A stretch of 64,000 nucleotides of DNA from Vibrio sp. 10N (GTDB lineage Bacteria > Pseudomonadota > Gammaproteobacteria > Enterobacterales > Vibrionaceae), in contig NZ_BTPM01000001.1 of assembly GCF_036245475.1 (NCBI RefSeq), positions 496,001-560,000 of the forward strand, written 5' to 3'. The notes beneath the pieces were generated by a model. The model searched no databases and was not told the DNA's origin. It worked only from the letters and a program-made list of their open reading frames with translations. Positions 15,552-26,075 of the stretch are shown in pieces (positions within the stretch are counted from its first letter, which is position 1; every line of letters begins with the position of its first letter). A program made the position numbers and the translations under genes.

Positions 15552-16258
15552 TCCCTGAGCATCATCCCATTATTGCTATCGTGCCTGCAGCAGGTGTGGG
15601 TAGCCGCATGCAAGCAGATATTCCCAAGCAATATCTGAAAATCCATGAACAAACCATTCTTGAGCACACCATCGAGCGGCTATTAGCACATCAAAGTATT
15701 GATAGTGTTATCGTCGCGATCAGTGACGGTGACCCTTATTTTGAAGGGTTATCTTTTCTATCTGATAAACCAGTGGTGCGCGTATCCGGTGGTGGGGAGC
15801 GAGCAGACTCTGTTCTATCGGCGGTTGAATACGTAAAACAACGCATCCCAAATGCTTGGTGTTTGGTTCATGATGCAGCACGGCCATGCATTACGCAAAG
15901 CGACATTACCAAGCTGATTTACGAAGTGAGCACTCACCCTGTTGGTGGGATACTGGCGGCTCCGGTTAAAGATACGATGAAGCGCGCCAACGATGCACAG
16001 GGTATCGATCATACCGTAGACAGAGCCGGCCTTTGGCATGCGCTTACTCCACAGATGTTTAAAGTGGAATTGCTGCACAGCGCACTCAGCGACGCCTTAT
16101 CTGAAGGGGTCACTATCACTGATGAAGCATCAGCCGTCGAGTGGGCGGGCTTGTCACCATTATTGGTAGAAGGGCGTAGCGACAACATTAAAATTACTCG
16201 CCCAGAGGATCTCGCTCTGGCAGAGTTTTATCTCAAAAATAAGGAATTAGAACAATGA
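15548..16258 (+). CDS. ispD: 2-C-methyl-D-erythritol 4-phosphate cytidylyltransferase IspD
   Basis: The 236-residue cytosolic enzyme transfers CMP to methylerythritol phosphate in the non-mevalonate isoprenoid pathway. The nucleotide-binding start [19 protein letters not shown] is the family signature, with VHDAARPC and the later APVKDTMK as further matches. It overlaps ftsB (4 bases) and ispF (4 bases), so the three are translationally coupled, as in other Vibrio and enteric genomes. Confidence 0.97.
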   Translation: MIPEHHPIIAIVPAAGVGSRMQADIPKQYLKIHEQTILEHTIERLLAHQSIDSVIVAISDGDPYFEGLSFLSDKPVVRVSGGGERADSVLSAVEYVKQRIPNAWCLVHDAARPCITQSDITKLIYEVSTHPVGGILAAPVKDTMKRANDAQGIDHTVDRAGLWHALTPQMFKVELLHSALSDALSEGVTITDEASAVEWAGLSPLLVEGRSDNIKITRPEDLALAEFYLKNKELEQ

Positions 16259-16734
16259 GAATAGGTCATGGCTTTGATGTACATAAATTTGGCGGTGAAG
16301 GGCCTGTCATCATTGGTGGTGTTGCCATTCCTTATGAGCAAGGGTTGATTGCCCATTCTGACGGTGACGTGGCGTTGCACGCGTTATGTGATGCATTGTT
16401 AGGTGCTATTGCGGCGGGCGACATTGGCCGACATTTCCCAGACACTGACGATGAGTGGAAAGGGGCGGATAGCCGTGCGTTACTTCGTGATGTTTATAGT
16501 AAGGTTAAATCGCAAGGCTATGAGCTGGTCAATGCGGATGTGACCATCATGGCACAGGCTCCAAAGATGGCTCCGCACATTGAAGCCATGTGCCAAACCA
16601 TCGCTGCGGATCTGGAAACAGACATTGGCAACATCAACGTAAAAGCAACCACGACGGAAAGACTCGGTTTTACAGGACGTAAAGAAGGCATCGCCACAGA
16701 AGCTGTGGTACTGATCAACAAAGTAACGTCCTAA
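16255..16734 (+). CDS. ispF: 2-C-methyl-D-erythritol 2,4-cyclodiphosphate synthase IspF
   Basis: The 159-residue enzyme makes the cyclic diphosphate two steps after IspD. Metal ligands are seen in GFDVHKF (D8, H10) and in the later [18 protein letters not shown] (catalytic region, H42). [17 protein letters not shown] matches the C-terminal signature. It is coupled to ispD by the ATGA overlap and is followed by truD 12 bases on. Confidence 0.97.
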   Translation: MRIGHGFDVHKFGGEGPVIIGGVAIPYEQGLIAHSDGDVALHALCDALLGAIAAGDIGRHFPDTDDEWKGADSRALLRDVYSKVKSQGYELVNADVTIMAQAPKMAPHIEAMCQTIAADLETDIGNINVKATTTERLGFTGRKEGIATEAVVLINKVTS

Positions 16735-16746
16735 AAGGCAGATATC

Positions 16747-17724
16747 ATGACTGATGTGTTAGACAACCTGAATTATCTTCACGGCAAACCGGCGGTTAGC
16801 GCAAAGTTTAAAGCCAGCAACCAAGACTTCGTTGTGAATGAAGTCCTAGGGTTTGAGTTTGCAGGAGAAGGGGAGCATTTGATGCTCCGCATACGAAAAA
16901 ATGGTGAAAACACCAGTTTTGTTGCCAACGAATTGGCTAAAGTATGTGGCGTAAAATCGAAAGATATCGGCTGGGCGGGTCTAAAAGATCGTCATGCCGT
17001 GACGGAGCAGTGGTTGAGTGTACACTTGCCTAAGAAGAACGTTCCTGACTTTAGCGCTTTCTTGGCGCAGTATCCTAGTATAGAAATAGTGGCGACTGAC
17101 TGGCACAACAAGAAACTGCGTCCCGGTGACTTGGCTGGCAACGAGTTTGCGATTCGCTTGACGGACGTGTCTGACACCGAAGCGTTGCAAGCGCGGGTTG
17201 CGCTAATCACTGAATCTGGTGTGCCGAATTATTTTGGTCAGCAGCGTTTTGGCCACGAAGGCAATAACGTGACGGAAGCTCGACGCTGGGGCCGTGACAA
17301 TGTACGAACGCGCAATCAGAACAAACGCAGTTTGTATTTATCGGCAGCGCGCTCATGGATTTTCAATCAAATCGTGTCGCTACGTCTGCAGCAAGACTGT
17401 TTTAGCACTCAGCTTAATGGTGACATTGTTGACAAAACTGGGATGATCACTGCGGCACTGGCAGGTGATAATGCACTGCCAACCACGGATGATGCTCAGT
17501 TACTTGAGCAGAGCATCTTAGATCAAGAGCCAGACTTGATGGCACTGATCCGTGGTAATCGTATGCGTCATGACAGACGCGGTATCGTGTTAAAGCCTGA
17601 GTCATTGAACGCTCAGTGGGATGACGATTCTGTAACACTGAGCTTTTTCTTGGATTCAGGGAGCTTTGCGACCTCGATTCTCAGAGAGCTGGCAAACGTA
17701 GAAGAAGTAGAAAGGCAATTCTAG
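16747..17724 (+). CDS. truD: tRNA pseudouridine(13) synthase TruD
   Basis: The 325-residue enzyme isomerises U13 of tRNA-Glu. The catalytic aspartate lies in [14 protein letters not shown], and the motif [14 protein letters not shown] identifies TruD. It is a little shorter than the E. coli protein (about 350), the difference falling in the insert domain. It stands between ispF and surE in the conserved operon and ends 5 bases before surE. Confidence 0.95.
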   Translation: MTDVLDNLNYLHGKPAVSAKFKASNQDFVVNEVLGFEFAGEGEHLMLRIRKNGENTSFVANELAKVCGVKSKDIGWAGLKDRHAVTEQWLSVHLPKKNVPDFSAFLAQYPSIEIVATDWHNKKLRPGDLAGNEFAIRLTDVSDTEALQARVALITESGVPNYFGQQRFGHEGNNVTEARRWGRDNVRTRNQNKRSLYLSAARSWIFNQIVSLRLQQDCFSTQLNGDIVDKTGMITAALAGDNALPTTDDAQLLEQSILDQEPDLMALIRGNRMRHDRRGIVLKPESLNAQWDDDSVTLSFFLDSGSFATSILRELANVEEVERQF

Positions 17725-17729
17725 GATTC

Positions 17730-18497
17730 ATGGAAATAAACAAACAGAGAATCAAAGTTCTCATCAGCAATGATGATGGGGTGCACGCCGAAGGAATTCG
17801 CACATTGGCAGCTGAGCTGGCAAATATTGCCGATGTCACTATCGTTGCACCGGATCGAAATCGCTCCGGCGCATCGAACTCATTGACGCTTGAGCAGCCG
17901 CTACGTGTTAATGAAATCGAGCCTGGCGTTTTCTCGGTGCAAGGAACACCAACAGATTGTGTGCACTTTGCTCTCAATGAATTGATGAAAGACGATCTTC
18001 CGGATCTGGTTTTGTCGGGTATTAACCATGGGGCAAACTTAGGTGATGACGTGCTGTATTCCGGTACGGTGGCTGCGGCCATGGAGGGACACTTTTTAGG
18101 GGTTCAGTCCATCGCCTTTAGTTTGGTCGGTAAACAGCACTTTGCTGCAGCAGCGATCATTGCTCGTCAATTTGTAGAACGTCATTTAGCCACTCGTGTG
18201 CCGACCAATCGACTGTTGAATATTAATATACCAGACAAGCCGCTGGCTGAGCTTGGCGATGTTGCAGTGACTCGATTGGGTGCGCGTCACCATGCAGAGG
18301 CGATGATTAAGCAGCAAGATCCAAGAGGACACGATATCTATTGGTTAGGGCCTCCAGGGAAAGAGCAGGACGCCGGAGAGGGCACTGATTTTTACGCGGT
18401 TGAACATGGGCGTATTTCCATTACCCCACTACAAGTGGATCTGACCGCGCATGAGTCTATCGGTGCGATGGAACGTTGGGTATCAGGGAGAGAGTAA
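17730..18497 (+). CDS. surE: 5'/3'-nucleotidase SurE
   Basis: The 255-residue stationary-phase survival phosphatase hydrolyses nucleoside monophosphates and short polyphosphate. Metal-binding residues are in [13 protein letters not shown] (the two aspartates), in [12 protein letters not shown] and in [25 protein letters not shown]. About seven residues precede the usual IRVLLSNDDG start; the ATG at 17730 follows CTAGGA and is plausible. Next in the operon is pcm. Confidence 0.95.
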   Translation: MEINKQRIKVLISNDDGVHAEGIRTLAAELANIADVTIVAPDRNRSGASNSLTLEQPLRVNEIEPGVFSVQGTPTDCVHFALNELMKDDLPDLVLSGINHGANLGDDVLYSGTVAAAMEGHFLGVQSIAFSLVGKQHFAAAAIIARQFVERHLATRVPTNRLLNINIPDKPLAELGDVAVTRLGARHHAEAMIKQQDPRGHDIYWLGPPGKEQDAGEGTDFYAVEHGRISITPLQVDLTAHESIGAMERWVSGRE

Positions 18498-18500
18498 TTA

Positions 18501-19124
18501 ATGAACCCACAAGCAGCGAAATTAGTGGAGTTTATTCGAGCGCACGGTGTGACTGATCCCCGTGTGTTGGATGCTATTTTTTCGGTACCGCGTGAGCAAT
18601 TCGTCTCACAAGCGATGATTCACCAAGCCTACGACAACAATGCGTTGCCGATTGGTGCAGGGCAGACCATCTCTCAACCTTACATTGTGGCGAGAATGAC
18701 TGAGCTGCTTGAGCTAACTCACGATACACGCGTATTGGAAATTGGCACAGGCTCTGGCTATCAAACCGCTGTGTTGTCGCAACTGGTGGAGCATGTCTAC
18801 TCGGTCGAACGAATAAAGGCACTGCAATGGGAAGCCAAGCGCAGGCTCAAGCGTCTTGATATTTACAACATCTCCACTAAGCACGGTGATGGTTGGCAAG
18901 GCTGGCAAGCTAAAGGACCATTTGATGCCATCATCGTGACAGCTGCGGCTTCCGAAGTCCCTCAAGCACTGTTGACCCAGCTCAATGATGGTGGACGTTT
19001 AGTGATCCCTGTCGGTGATAATGAGCAACAACTATTAAAAATCACCCGCAAAGGTGATAGTTTTACTACCGAAGTTGTTGAATTAGTGAGGTTTGTTCCT
19101 CTCGTAGCAGGTGAATTAGCGTAA
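18501..19124 (+). CDS. pcm: Protein-L-isoaspartate O-methyltransferase
   Basis: The 207-residue enzyme methylates isoaspartyl residues to start their repair in ageing proteins. The SAM site is [18 protein letters not shown], and [16 protein letters not shown] is the family motif near the active site. It lies between surE and nlpD; its stop is followed directly by the nlpD ATG (TAAATG). Confidence 0.96.
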   Translation: MNPQAAKLVEFIRAHGVTDPRVLDAIFSVPREQFVSQAMIHQAYDNNALPIGAGQTISQPYIVARMTELLELTHDTRVLEIGTGSGYQTAVLSQLVEHVYSVERIKALQWEAKRRLKRLDIYNISTKHGDGWQGWQAKGPFDAIIVTAAASEVPQALLTQLNDGGRLVIPVGDNEQQLLKITRKGDSFTTEVVELVRFVPLVAGELA

Positions 19125-20099
19125 ATGCAAAAGCGGCTAAAAGCAGTGGTTTCCGTTGTTTTTTTGTCCAGTGCACTGGTTGGGTGTGCTGGGCATTCGC
19201 CTGCGCCTGTCTCAAATCTGGGAGGCAAGTACGATAGTGTTTCCCGTGGCAGTTATCGTGGCAGTTACTATGAGGTGCAGAAAGGTGACACCTTATATTT
19301 CATCTCATACGTCACTGACAAAGATGTTAAAGATCTGATAAGACTCAATAATCTCAAGAAACCCTACACGATTCACCCAGGCCAACGTTTGAACTTGTGG
19401 CGTCCGGTCTATTCCCCTCCGGCATTTGCTGGCTCAGGTTCTGGTGAGGTGGCAACCGCTTCTGTGGCAACGGCTGCAGCGAGTACCAGCACCGCAAAAG
19501 CAGCGACAAAACCGCCTTCAAAACTGAGTAGCTCATCAACGCAAAATAGTCAAAAAACCGCCGCAAAGAAGGTTGATCAAACTCAAACAAAGGAGTATGG
19601 TGGGGCTAAAGGTAAACAAAATGTTAACAACACTAAACCCCAGACGGTAAAACAGACTACCCAGCCGCCAGCGAAGCAACCCGTCGCGAAGGCGAAACCA
19701 GCACCGAAACCAGCGCCAAGCACAGCGGCAAAAGTATCGAGTTGGGTCTGGCCGACCAAGGGTCGTGTAATAAAGAACTTTTCTGCAGGGGACCAAGGGA
19801 ATAAAGGAATCGATATTGCTGGCCGTCGAGGCCAAGATATCGTCGCCACTGCAAAAGGAACTGTGGTTTACTCGGGCAACGCACTGCGTGGTTATGGAAA
19901 CCTCGTTATTGTTAAACATAACGACAATTACCTAAGTGCTTACGCTCACAACGACAGACTATTGGTTTCAGAAGGACAAAGTGTTAAAGCCGGACAAAAA
20001 ATCGCTACGATGGGAAGCTCCGGAACCAACAGCGTAAGACTGCACTTTGAAATCCGATACCAAGGAAAATCAGTAAACCCAAAACGCTACTTGCCGTAA
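19125..20099 (+). CDS. nlpD: NlpD, LysM/M23 lipoprotein activating the amidase AmiC
   Basis: The 324-residue outer-membrane lipoprotein has lipobox LVGC (C21), a LysM domain (about 48-92, YEVQKGDTLYFISYV), a long Ala/Lys/Pro/Thr-rich linker (110-205) and an M23 domain (205-324). The M23 zinc ligands are incomplete: the usual HxGxD reads KGIDIA and the HxH becomes LHFEI. It is therefore a non-catalytic activator, as known for NlpD and EnvC. The linker is low complexity. In this family the promoter for rpoS usually lies inside nlpD; a clear one was not picked out here. Confidence 0.94.
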   Translation: MQKRLKAVVSVVFLSSALVGCAGHSPAPVSNLGGKYDSVSRGSYRGSYYEVQKGDTLYFISYVTDKDVKDLIRLNNLKKPYTIHPGQRLNLWRPVYSPPAFAGSGSGEVATASVATAAASTSTAKAATKPPSKLSSSSTQNSQKTAAKKVDQTQTKEYGGAKGKQNVNNTKPQTVKQTTQPPAKQPVAKAKPAPKPAPSTAAKVSSWVWPTKGRVIKNFSAGDQGNKGIDIAGRRGQDIVATAKGTVVYSGNALRGYGNLVIVKHNDNYLSAYAHNDRLLVSEGQSVKAGQKIATMGSSGTNSVRLHFEIRYQGKSVNPKRYLP

Positions 20100-20217
20100 C
20101 TGCCGTATAACGAATACAACATACGAAAAGCTACTTGCAATTTGATTGACTTAATCAGAGAAAGTTAGCGACATAGTTGAGTTGTCATGTCTTGCTAGCT
20201 CGCCAGGGGGAGGCGCT

Positions 20218-21201
20218 ATGAGTATCAGCAATGCAGTAACCAAGAACGAAAACTTCGACGTCAATAGTCAAACCGTTGATGTTGTTGAACCCACACTGAC
20301 TAACGACGACGCCAGAGCAGAAGCTGAAGACAAGGACTTGTATGACGCTTCCGCGAAAAGTTTAGATGCCACTCAGCTCTATCTTGGCGAAATCGGTTTC
20401 TCTCCACTTTTGACCGCAGAAGAAGAAGTACTGTACGCACGACGCGCGCTCAAGGGCGACGAAGCTGCTCGCAAGCGCATGATTGAAAGTAACTTGCGAT
20501 TAGTGGTTAAGATCTCTCGACGCTACAGTAATCGTGGCCTGGCGCTTCTAGATTTGATCGAAGAAGGTAACCTTGGTCTGATCCGCGCCGTAGAGAAATT
20601 TGACCCTGAGCGTGGTTTCCGCTTCTCTACTTACGCGACGTGGTGGATCCGTCAAACCATTGAGCGTGCACTGATGAACCAAACGCGCACGATCCGTCTG
20701 CCGATTCACGTAGTAAAAGAGCTTAATATTTACCTGCGCACCGCACGTGAGCTGTCTCAGAAGCTCGACCATGAGCCAACAGCAGAAGAGATCGCACAGA
20801 AGCTGGATAAACCGGTGAGTGACGTGTCTAAGATGCTGCGCCTTAACGAGCGTATTAGCTCAGTCGATACGCCTATTGGTGGCGACGGTGAGAAGGCACT
20901 ACTGGATATCATTCCAGACTCCACACACTCAGACCCAGAGGTCTCAACCCAAGATGACGATATTAAATCATCACTTATCCACTGGCTTGATGAACTGAAT
21001 CCGAAACAGAAAGAAGTATTGGCACGCCGCTTTGGCTTGCTCGGCTATGAGCCTTCAACATTGGAAGAGGTGGGTCGAGAAATTAATCTGACTCGTGAGC
21101 GTGTTCGTCAAATCCAGGTAGAAGGGCTTCGTAGATTACGCGATATTTTAGTGAAGCAAGGGTTGAACATGGAATCTCTGTTTAACTTTGATGACGACTA
21201 A
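20218..21201 (+). CDS. rpoS: Stationary-phase sigma factor RpoS (sigma-38)
   Basis: The 327-residue protein starts at ATG 20218 ([11 protein letters not shown]), after GGGGGAGG; the frame is open upstream to 20182. Region 1.2 ([20 protein letters not shown]), region 2 ([55 protein letters not shown]), region 3 and region 4 ([27 protein letters not shown]) are complete. It directs RNA polymerase to stress and stationary-phase promoters. There is a 118-base gap after nlpD and a terminator at 21219. Confidence 0.98.
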   Translation: MSISNAVTKNENFDVNSQTVDVVEPTLTNDDARAEAEDKDLYDASAKSLDATQLYLGEIGFSPLLTAEEEVLYARRALKGDEAARKRMIESNLRLVVKISRRYSNRGLALLDLIEEGNLGLIRAVEKFDPERGFRFSTYATWWIRQTIERALMNQTRTIRLPIHVVKELNIYLRTARELSQKLDHEPTAEEIAQKLDKPVSDVSKMLRLNERISSVDTPIGGDGEKALLDIIPDSTHSDPEVSTQDDDIKSSLIHWLDELNPKQKEVLARRFGLLGYEPSTLEEVGREINLTRERVRQIQVEGLRRLRDILVKQGLNMESLFNFDDD

Positions 21202-21218
21202 ATCGCCTTTCAAATTGC

Positions 21219-21247
21219 AAAAAAACCGCCGAAAGGCGGTTTTTTTA
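21219..21247. terminator. rpoS terminator (also convergent SH3 gene)
   Basis: AAAAAACCGCC, loop GAAA, GGCGGTTTTTTT; nearly symmetrical and between convergent genes, so probably bidirectional. Confidence 0.92.
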
Positions 21248-21270
21248 TATTCGAGTCATACTTGGCAGTA

Positions 21271-21882
21271 TTACGCCCAGCCGTTAGGGCTCTTCTTACG
21301 ACGTGGGATAACATGCGGAAGGATCAAGCCAAAGATAAGGCCGATACCCGCAACACCACCACCGTACATAAAGTAGCGAAGTAGTAGGTCTTCTTTTTGC
21401 GTATCCAGCTTGGCGCGAAGCTCACGGATTTCAGTTTGAGAAGACGTTAGCTGTGTGCTGATATCAGAGTAGTTTTGCTCCAGTTCAGCAATTTGCTTGT
21501 TACGTGCTTCTAGTGAGCTGACTAGGCCGCCTTTTTCGCTGTCCGCTGTTTCGCGTGCAGTCGATAGCTGAGCTTTAACTTGCGTCAGTTCTTTCTCAAG
21601 GCGAGGTAGGCGTACCGCCATGCTTTCCTGTGTGGTAACGAACTTCGACTCTACCCAGCCTTTACGGCCGCGGCTGTCTTGAACTTGCGAGTAGCCCGTT
21701 TCACGGTTAGAGGATAGGAGTTGCACTTTGTCACCAGCGTTAATGCTGCCGATGATGCGATACTGAGCGCTTGGCCCTGAGTGCAAGTAGGTAAATAGCT
21801 TGTCAGCAATATATCGATCTTGAGCCAGCGCTGCAGGAGCAGCGAGTAACGACACCATGATCATGCAGATCAGTTTTTTCAC
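21271..21882 (-). CDS. SH3-domain membrane protein (TIGR04211 type)
   Basis: The 203-residue envelope protein has a signal peptide (cleavage near A20, APAALAQ), a bacterial SH3 domain (residues 24-85, TYLHSGPSAQYRIIGSINAGDKV...GRKGWVESKFV), a coiled coil (about 90-160) and a C-terminal transmembrane helix (YGGGVAGIGLIFGLILPHVI) before a basic tail. This matches the YgiM-like family, whose function is not settled. It is single and convergent with rpoS. Confidence 0.88.
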   Translation of the reverse strand: MKKLICMIMVSLLAAPAALAQDRYIADKLFTYLHSGPSAQYRIIGSINAGDKVQLLSSNRETGYSQVQDSRGRKGWVESKFVTTQESMAVRLPRLEKELTQVKAQLSTARETADSEKGGLVSSLEARNKQIAELEQNYSDISTQLTSSQTEIRELRAKLDTQKEDLLLRYFMYGGGVAGIGLIFGLILPHVIPRRKKSPNGWA

Positions 21883-22018
21883 AGTAAGTCCCTTAAGTGT
21901 ATCAATGGGGAATGATGGAGAAAGTCGCTCTTACAGCTAGGGCTGATGCGTACTCTCAAATTGTAAACTTTTAAGAATGGGCAAATAGTATGAAGTTTCT
22001 TAATCGGGTGCAACAAAG

Positions 22019-22039
22019 AAGGGAGGCAAAGCCTCCCTT
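22019..22039 (-). terminator. Terminator after the phosphate transporter gene
   Basis: AAGGGAGGC, loop, GCCTCCCTT, then a T-rich stretch in the leftward direction. Confidence 0.8.
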
Positions 22040-22103
22040 TATTTGAATTTGAGCCAAATATGACGTGAGCTTCACATCTCCCTGACTTTATCTAAGCCTT
22101 CGC

Positions 22104-23366
22104 TTATGCACCAAATACCGCTTGCATCATGTAGTAGAATACGACTGCAAGGAGTGCACCAGCAGGTAGAGTGACTACCCAAGAAGCGACGATATTACGG
22201 ACAACACCTAGGTTAAGTGCTGCGATACCACGAGCAAAACCAACCCCCAATACCGCACCAACGAGTGTCTGTGTGGTTGAGATAGGAAGGCCAGTACCCG
22301 ACGCTAGAACAACGGTACAAGCTGTTGCTAACTGCGCAGCGAAGCCGCGGCTAGGTGTTAGCTCAGTAATACCAGTACCCACGGTTGCCATTACTTTGTG
22401 ACCCATAGTCGCAAGGCCGACAACGATACCGATACCACCTAGTGGCAAGATCCACCATGCGATAGTGCTCTTCGCGGTGATTTCGCCCATGTGCTCAACC
22501 GTTGAAACAACAGCAGACAGTGGACCAATCGCGTTCGCTACGTCGTTTGAACCGTGTGCAAACGCCATCGCACAGGCAGTGATAACCATGAGTACGCTGA
22601 AGATACCTTCTACGCCACTAAAGCCATGGTCTTCTTCACGGTCTGCAAACTTACGTTGGATGTAGATGTAACCGCCAATCATAACCAGAGACGAAACGCC
22701 TGCTGCCCATAGCCACGCTTCCATACCTTCAAGGTGCAGACCTACGTGTTTCAGGCCTTTCTTGATGGTTACTAGAGCGATCACCATGGTTGTGATGAAC
22801 ATGTAGACTGGAACAAAGCGCTTAGCGTTAAACAGTGGCTTCTCGGTATCGAAAATCAGGCGCTGTGCGCTGACGAAGATTACGTAAGCGAAGAAGCCTG
22901 AAATCACTGGCGTGATAACCCAGCTACCTACGATGCCTTTCACTGACCCCCAGTCAACCGCTTCAGTACCCACAGACACACAAGCGAAACCGATGATCGC
23001 ACCAATGATTGAGTGAGTGGTTGATACAGGCCAGCCCATGTAAGAAGCGAGCAATAGCCAAGTACCTGCCGCCAATAGCGACGACATCATACCGAATACA
23101 AGAACGTCTGGCTGGTGAGCAAACAGCGAAGTTTCAATCACACCCTTACGGATAGTGTCTGTTACCTCACCGCCAGCAAGGTATGCGCCGGCGAATTCGA
23201 AGATCATCGCGATGATGATAGCTTGCTTAACTGTTAGAGCTTTAGAGCCAACAGAAGTACCCATTGCATTGGCAACATCGTTTGCACCGATACCGATCGC
23301 CATAAGGAAACCGAACATCGCCGCAACAAGAATCAGGATAGTGCCGTAGTTTGCAAGAATATCCAT
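22104..23366 (-). CDS. pit: Low-affinity inorganic phosphate transporter (PiT family)
   Basis: The 420-residue inner-membrane carrier has about ten helices and the duplicated PiT signature: GANDVANAMGTSVGSKALT (about 27-45) and GSNDVANAIGPLSAVV (about 272-287). It takes up phosphate with cations. The DUF47 gene lies 123 bases upstream in the same direction, the usual partnership. Phosphate uptake is relevant to arsenate entry, although the two loci are 17 kb apart. Confidence 0.94.
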   Translation of the reverse strand: MDILANYGTILILVAAMFGFLMAIGIGANDVANAMGTSVGSKALTVKQAIIIAMIFEFAGAYLAGGEVTDTIRKGVIETSLFAHQPDVLVFGMMSSLLAAGTWLLLASYMGWPVSTTHSIIGAIIGFACVSVGTEAVDWGSVKGIVGSWVITPVISGFFAYVIFVSAQRLIFDTEKPLFNAKRFVPVYMFITTMVIALVTIKKGLKHVGLHLEGMEAWLWAAGVSSLVMIGGYIYIQRKFADREEDHGFSGVEGIFSVLMVITACAMAFAHGSNDVANAIGPLSAVVSTVEHMGEITAKSTIAWWILPLGGIGIVVGLATMGHKVMATVGTGITELTPSRGFAAQLATACTVVLASGTGLPISTTQTLVGAVLGVGFARGIAALNLGVVRNIVASWVVTLPAGALLAVVFYYMMQAVFGA

Positions 23367-23489
23367 TGTAATACCTAGTTTTGTTTCATAACAAGCGGAG
23401 CAAAAGTCTGGCGCAGGGCAATCTCTTAAGCATTGTCTGTGCTCAACGCCTAATACTTCTTCGCTCTTTGTTACTTAGTTAACGTGTGT

Positions 23490-24170
23490 TTAAGACCTAG
23501 ACAGCATGAGTTCAAGACGAGCGCCTACGCGCTGAGCTTGATCTGCGATACCGCCGACCCATTCAAGAATTTTGTACAAGAACATGACATCGATAGGATT
23601 CATGTCTTGTTCGAGCGTCATCAGTTGCTGACGAAGCTGGATTTGCATGGCATCGGTATCATCTTCGATGACATCGAGTTGGTGAATCATCTCTGCAACC
23701 AAAGTGACTTCACGACCTTTAAAGCCCGTCTCTAGCAGTTCATCCAGCTCGTTGATAACCTTTTGAGCTTGGTTGGCTGCATCAAGACAACGCTTCACGT
23801 AAGCGATGAAGTTTTCTTGAAGTGGCGCAGGAATGACAAGTTGGCGACCGTAAACACGACCGGCAATGTCTTTGGCAAGGTTGGCAAGCTTATCTTGCTG
23901 TGTCAGTAGCTCAAGCATATCGCTACGGTCTACTGGCAAGAACAGGCCGCGTGGTAGTTTAAGACGGATCTCACGCTTCAAAACGTCGGCTTCTTTCTCA
24001 AGGTGAGAAATCTGCGCACGGATCTCCGCTGCTTTCTCCCAATCACCTTTCGAGCTAGTCTCGAAGAAGTTTACTAGATGAGAGCAACATTCTGTTACGC
24101 ACACAACGTGGCGCTGCAAAGGCTTAATAGGGGACTTTGCAAATAACCCCATAATTGTATTTACTGGCAT
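23490..24170 (-). CDS. DUF47 (TIGR00153, PhoU-like) partner of the phosphate transporter
   Basis: The 226-residue all-helical cytoplasmic protein starts MPVNTIMGLFAKSPIKPLQRHV and continues with the conserved LVNFFETSSKGDWEKAAEIRAQISHLEKEADVLKREIRLKLPRGLFLPVDRSDMLELLTQQDKLAN. Such PhoU-like proteins sit before pit genes and are thought to regulate the carrier. It is divergent from the CYTH-CHAD gene; the 206 bases between hold no clear Pho box. Confidence 0.92.
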   Translation of the reverse strand: MPVNTIMGLFAKSPIKPLQRHVVCVTECCSHLVNFFETSSKGDWEKAAEIRAQISHLEKEADVLKREIRLKLPRGLFLPVDRSDMLELLTQQDKLANLAKDIAGRVYGRQLVIPAPLQENFIAYVKRCLDAANQAQKVINELDELLETGFKGREVTLVAEMIHQLDVIEDDTDAMQIQLRQQLMTLEQDMNPIDVMFLYKILEWVGGIADQAQRVGARLELMLSRS

Positions 24171-24376
24171 GGTTGTTCAACCTAATTAATATAACCTGAA
24201 ATAAACATACACCAAATTCATGGTGAAATGTTGAGCGATGGCTATAAAGGCGCGCATGGTAACCCATTAAAACGCCGATTTAAACTGTTTTAGATCATCA
24301 TTTGGGTGATATTTGTCACTTGCTGATTAGTACAATTGCTCATATCCTGTTGTGAGTGTCCCCGAAAGGTAAAACT

Positions 24377-25894
24377 ATGGAAACCGAGATAGAACTGAAG
24401 TTTTTTGTTTCTCCTGATTTTTCAGAAACTTTGCTCAGCAAGATTGCTGAAACAAAAGTACTTCAGCACAGTTGTCGCGAGTTAGGAAACACTTACTTCG
24501 ACACCCCCGATAACTGGCTTCGCCAGCATGACATTGGTCTTAGAATTCGTCGTTTTGATGATGTCTTTGTGCAAACCATGAAAACCGCTGGTCGCGTCGT
24601 TGCGGGACTGCATCAACGTCCTGAGTTTAATGCCGAGCACACGTCAAACGACCCTGATCTGACTTTGCATCCCCTCGATATTTACCCAGAAGGGCGCAGT
24701 GTTGAAGAGCTGCAAGCCCAGCTAGTACCGATTTTTGCCACCGATTTTACCCGTGAGCAATGGTTGATTGGTATGGCGGATGGCAGTCAGGTGGAAGTGG
24801 CGTTTGACCAAGGTTTAGTGTCATCGGGCGATAAAACCTATCCGATTTGTGAAGTAGAGCTGGAGCTAAAATCGGGGCAAACCGACGCGCTATTTACGCT
24901 TGCTCGCGCCTTCTGTGAAGCGGGCGGCATCCGTCTTGGTAACCTAAGCAAAGCCGCGCGAGGCTATCGTCTAGCGGCGGATTATGCCGGCGATCCAGTG
25001 AAAAGCCTTGAGCTGGTCGACACCACAGATACCGACAGCGTTGAAACCTGCTTTATACAGTCTTTAGAGCATGCCTTAGCGCATTGGCACTATCATGAAC
25101 AGATTTATACGGAACATGAGTCGATTGAAGCGCTGCATGAAATTAGCAACGCGCTGAGCTTTATTCGTCAAACCTTGACCGTATATGGCAGCATCGTTCC
25201 TCGTCGTGCCAGTGCTATCGTGAGACAAGAGCTGAAATGGCTAGAGCAAGAGTTAGCTTGGCTAAAAAGCTATGAACATTTTGAAACACTTTTGGAAGAC
25301 AAAGGACATGTCTTACGTAAGTTAGATGCACGCAAGTTCTTGGTTGCTGAGTTAAAAGAGCGCGAGCAGGAGTTACCGGATCGTGAAGATATGCTGCGCC
25401 TCATTCATTCGGGTCGTTATGCTGGACTATTGCTCGACTTGAGTCGATGGATCCTATCTCGCGGTTGGCAGCCATTTTTAGATGACAAAGCTCGCGAGAA
25501 AATGGCTCAGGCCATTAAACCGTTCTCAGAGCAGCAACTGGCTCGCACCTGGGCTGAGCTAATGGATGCGTTCCCGCCAGAGAAGTCACTGACGCGTCAG
25601 GAATACATTGACCAGCAGTACCGCTTGATGCGAAACCTGTACACCGGGGTCGGATTTGCCAGTCTGTATAGCATGGAAGAGCGCAACAACTTCCGTTTGC
25701 CTTGGGCCGACTTGCTGCAAGGTATTGATGATTTGTTGATGTTAGAGCTATTAGAGCAGATGGTTGAAAAACTGGAAGGTGAAGAGCGAGAGCAGCTTGA
25801 ACGCTGGTTGCGTCGCCAAGAGAGCTCAATTCTTCATGCTATGGAACAAACGAGACAGATCAGTATCGAAGCCGAACCTTATTGGTTGAGCTAA
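24377..25894 (+). CDS. ygiF: Inorganic triphosphatase, CYTH-CHAD protein
   Basis: The ATG at 24377, six bases after AAAGG, gives 505 residues; an upstream GTG (24356) is in frame but less likely. The N-terminal CYTH domain (1-205) has the ExExK signature (E4-I-E6-L-K8) and the later EVELELKSG. The C-terminal CHAD domain (about 225-500) has the conserved histidine- and arginine-rich helices (IHEISNALSFIRQTL-like region LHEISNALSFIRQ). E. coli YgiF of the same layout hydrolyses tripolyphosphate. CHAD domains bind polyphosphate. Confidence 0.92.
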   Translation: METEIELKFFVSPDFSETLLSKIAETKVLQHSCRELGNTYFDTPDNWLRQHDIGLRIRRFDDVFVQTMKTAGRVVAGLHQRPEFNAEHTSNDPDLTLHPLDIYPEGRSVEELQAQLVPIFATDFTREQWLIGMADGSQVEVAFDQGLVSSGDKTYPICEVELELKSGQTDALFTLARAFCEAGGIRLGNLSKAARGYRLAADYAGDPVKSLELVDTTDTDSVETCFIQSLEHALAHWHYHEQIYTEHESIEALHEISNALSFIRQTLTVYGSIVPRRASAIVRQELKWLEQELAWLKSYEHFETLLEDKGHVLRKLDARKFLVAELKEREQELPDREDMLRLIHSGRYAGLLLDLSRWILSRGWQPFLDDKAREKMAQAIKPFSEQQLARTWAELMDAFPPEKSLTRQEYIDQQYRLMRNLYTGVGFASLYSMEERNNFRLPWADLLQGIDDLLMLELLEQMVEKLEGEEREQLERWLRRQESSILHAMEQTRQISIEAEPYWLS

Positions 25895-25920
25895 CGACCG
25901 TATGAACAGAGAAACAATGA

Positions 25921-25945
25921 AAGAGAGGCTTGCCTCTCTTTTTTT
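25921..25945 (+). terminator. ygiF terminator
   Basis: AAGAGAGG, loop CTTG, CCTCTCTT followed by TTTTT. Confidence 0.88.
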
Positions 25946-26048
25946 ATTGCTTGAATGTCACCGCTGTGTGCAGATTTACCGAATTACATTCTTTGCATCT
26001 GTTCTGTGCCTTAGATCGACTCTTGAACAATTGGATCAGCAAAACCGC

Positions 26049-26075
26049 TTAAGGAACAAGCTAGCTGGCCGATAG
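26049..26075 (+). promoter_or_regulatory. Candidate sigma-28 (FliA) promoter for the chemoreceptor gene
   Basis: TTAAGGAA, eleven bases, then GCCGATAG. The -10 box agrees with the consensus GCCGATAA at 7 of 8 positions and the spacing is exact; the -35 part is weaker. Chemoreceptor genes are typical FliA targets. Confidence 0.55.

Noticed and set aside
19470..19730. Low-complexity Ala/Lys/Pro/Thr stretch as a possible repeat element
   Set aside because: It is the linker of NlpD, in frame and typical for the family.
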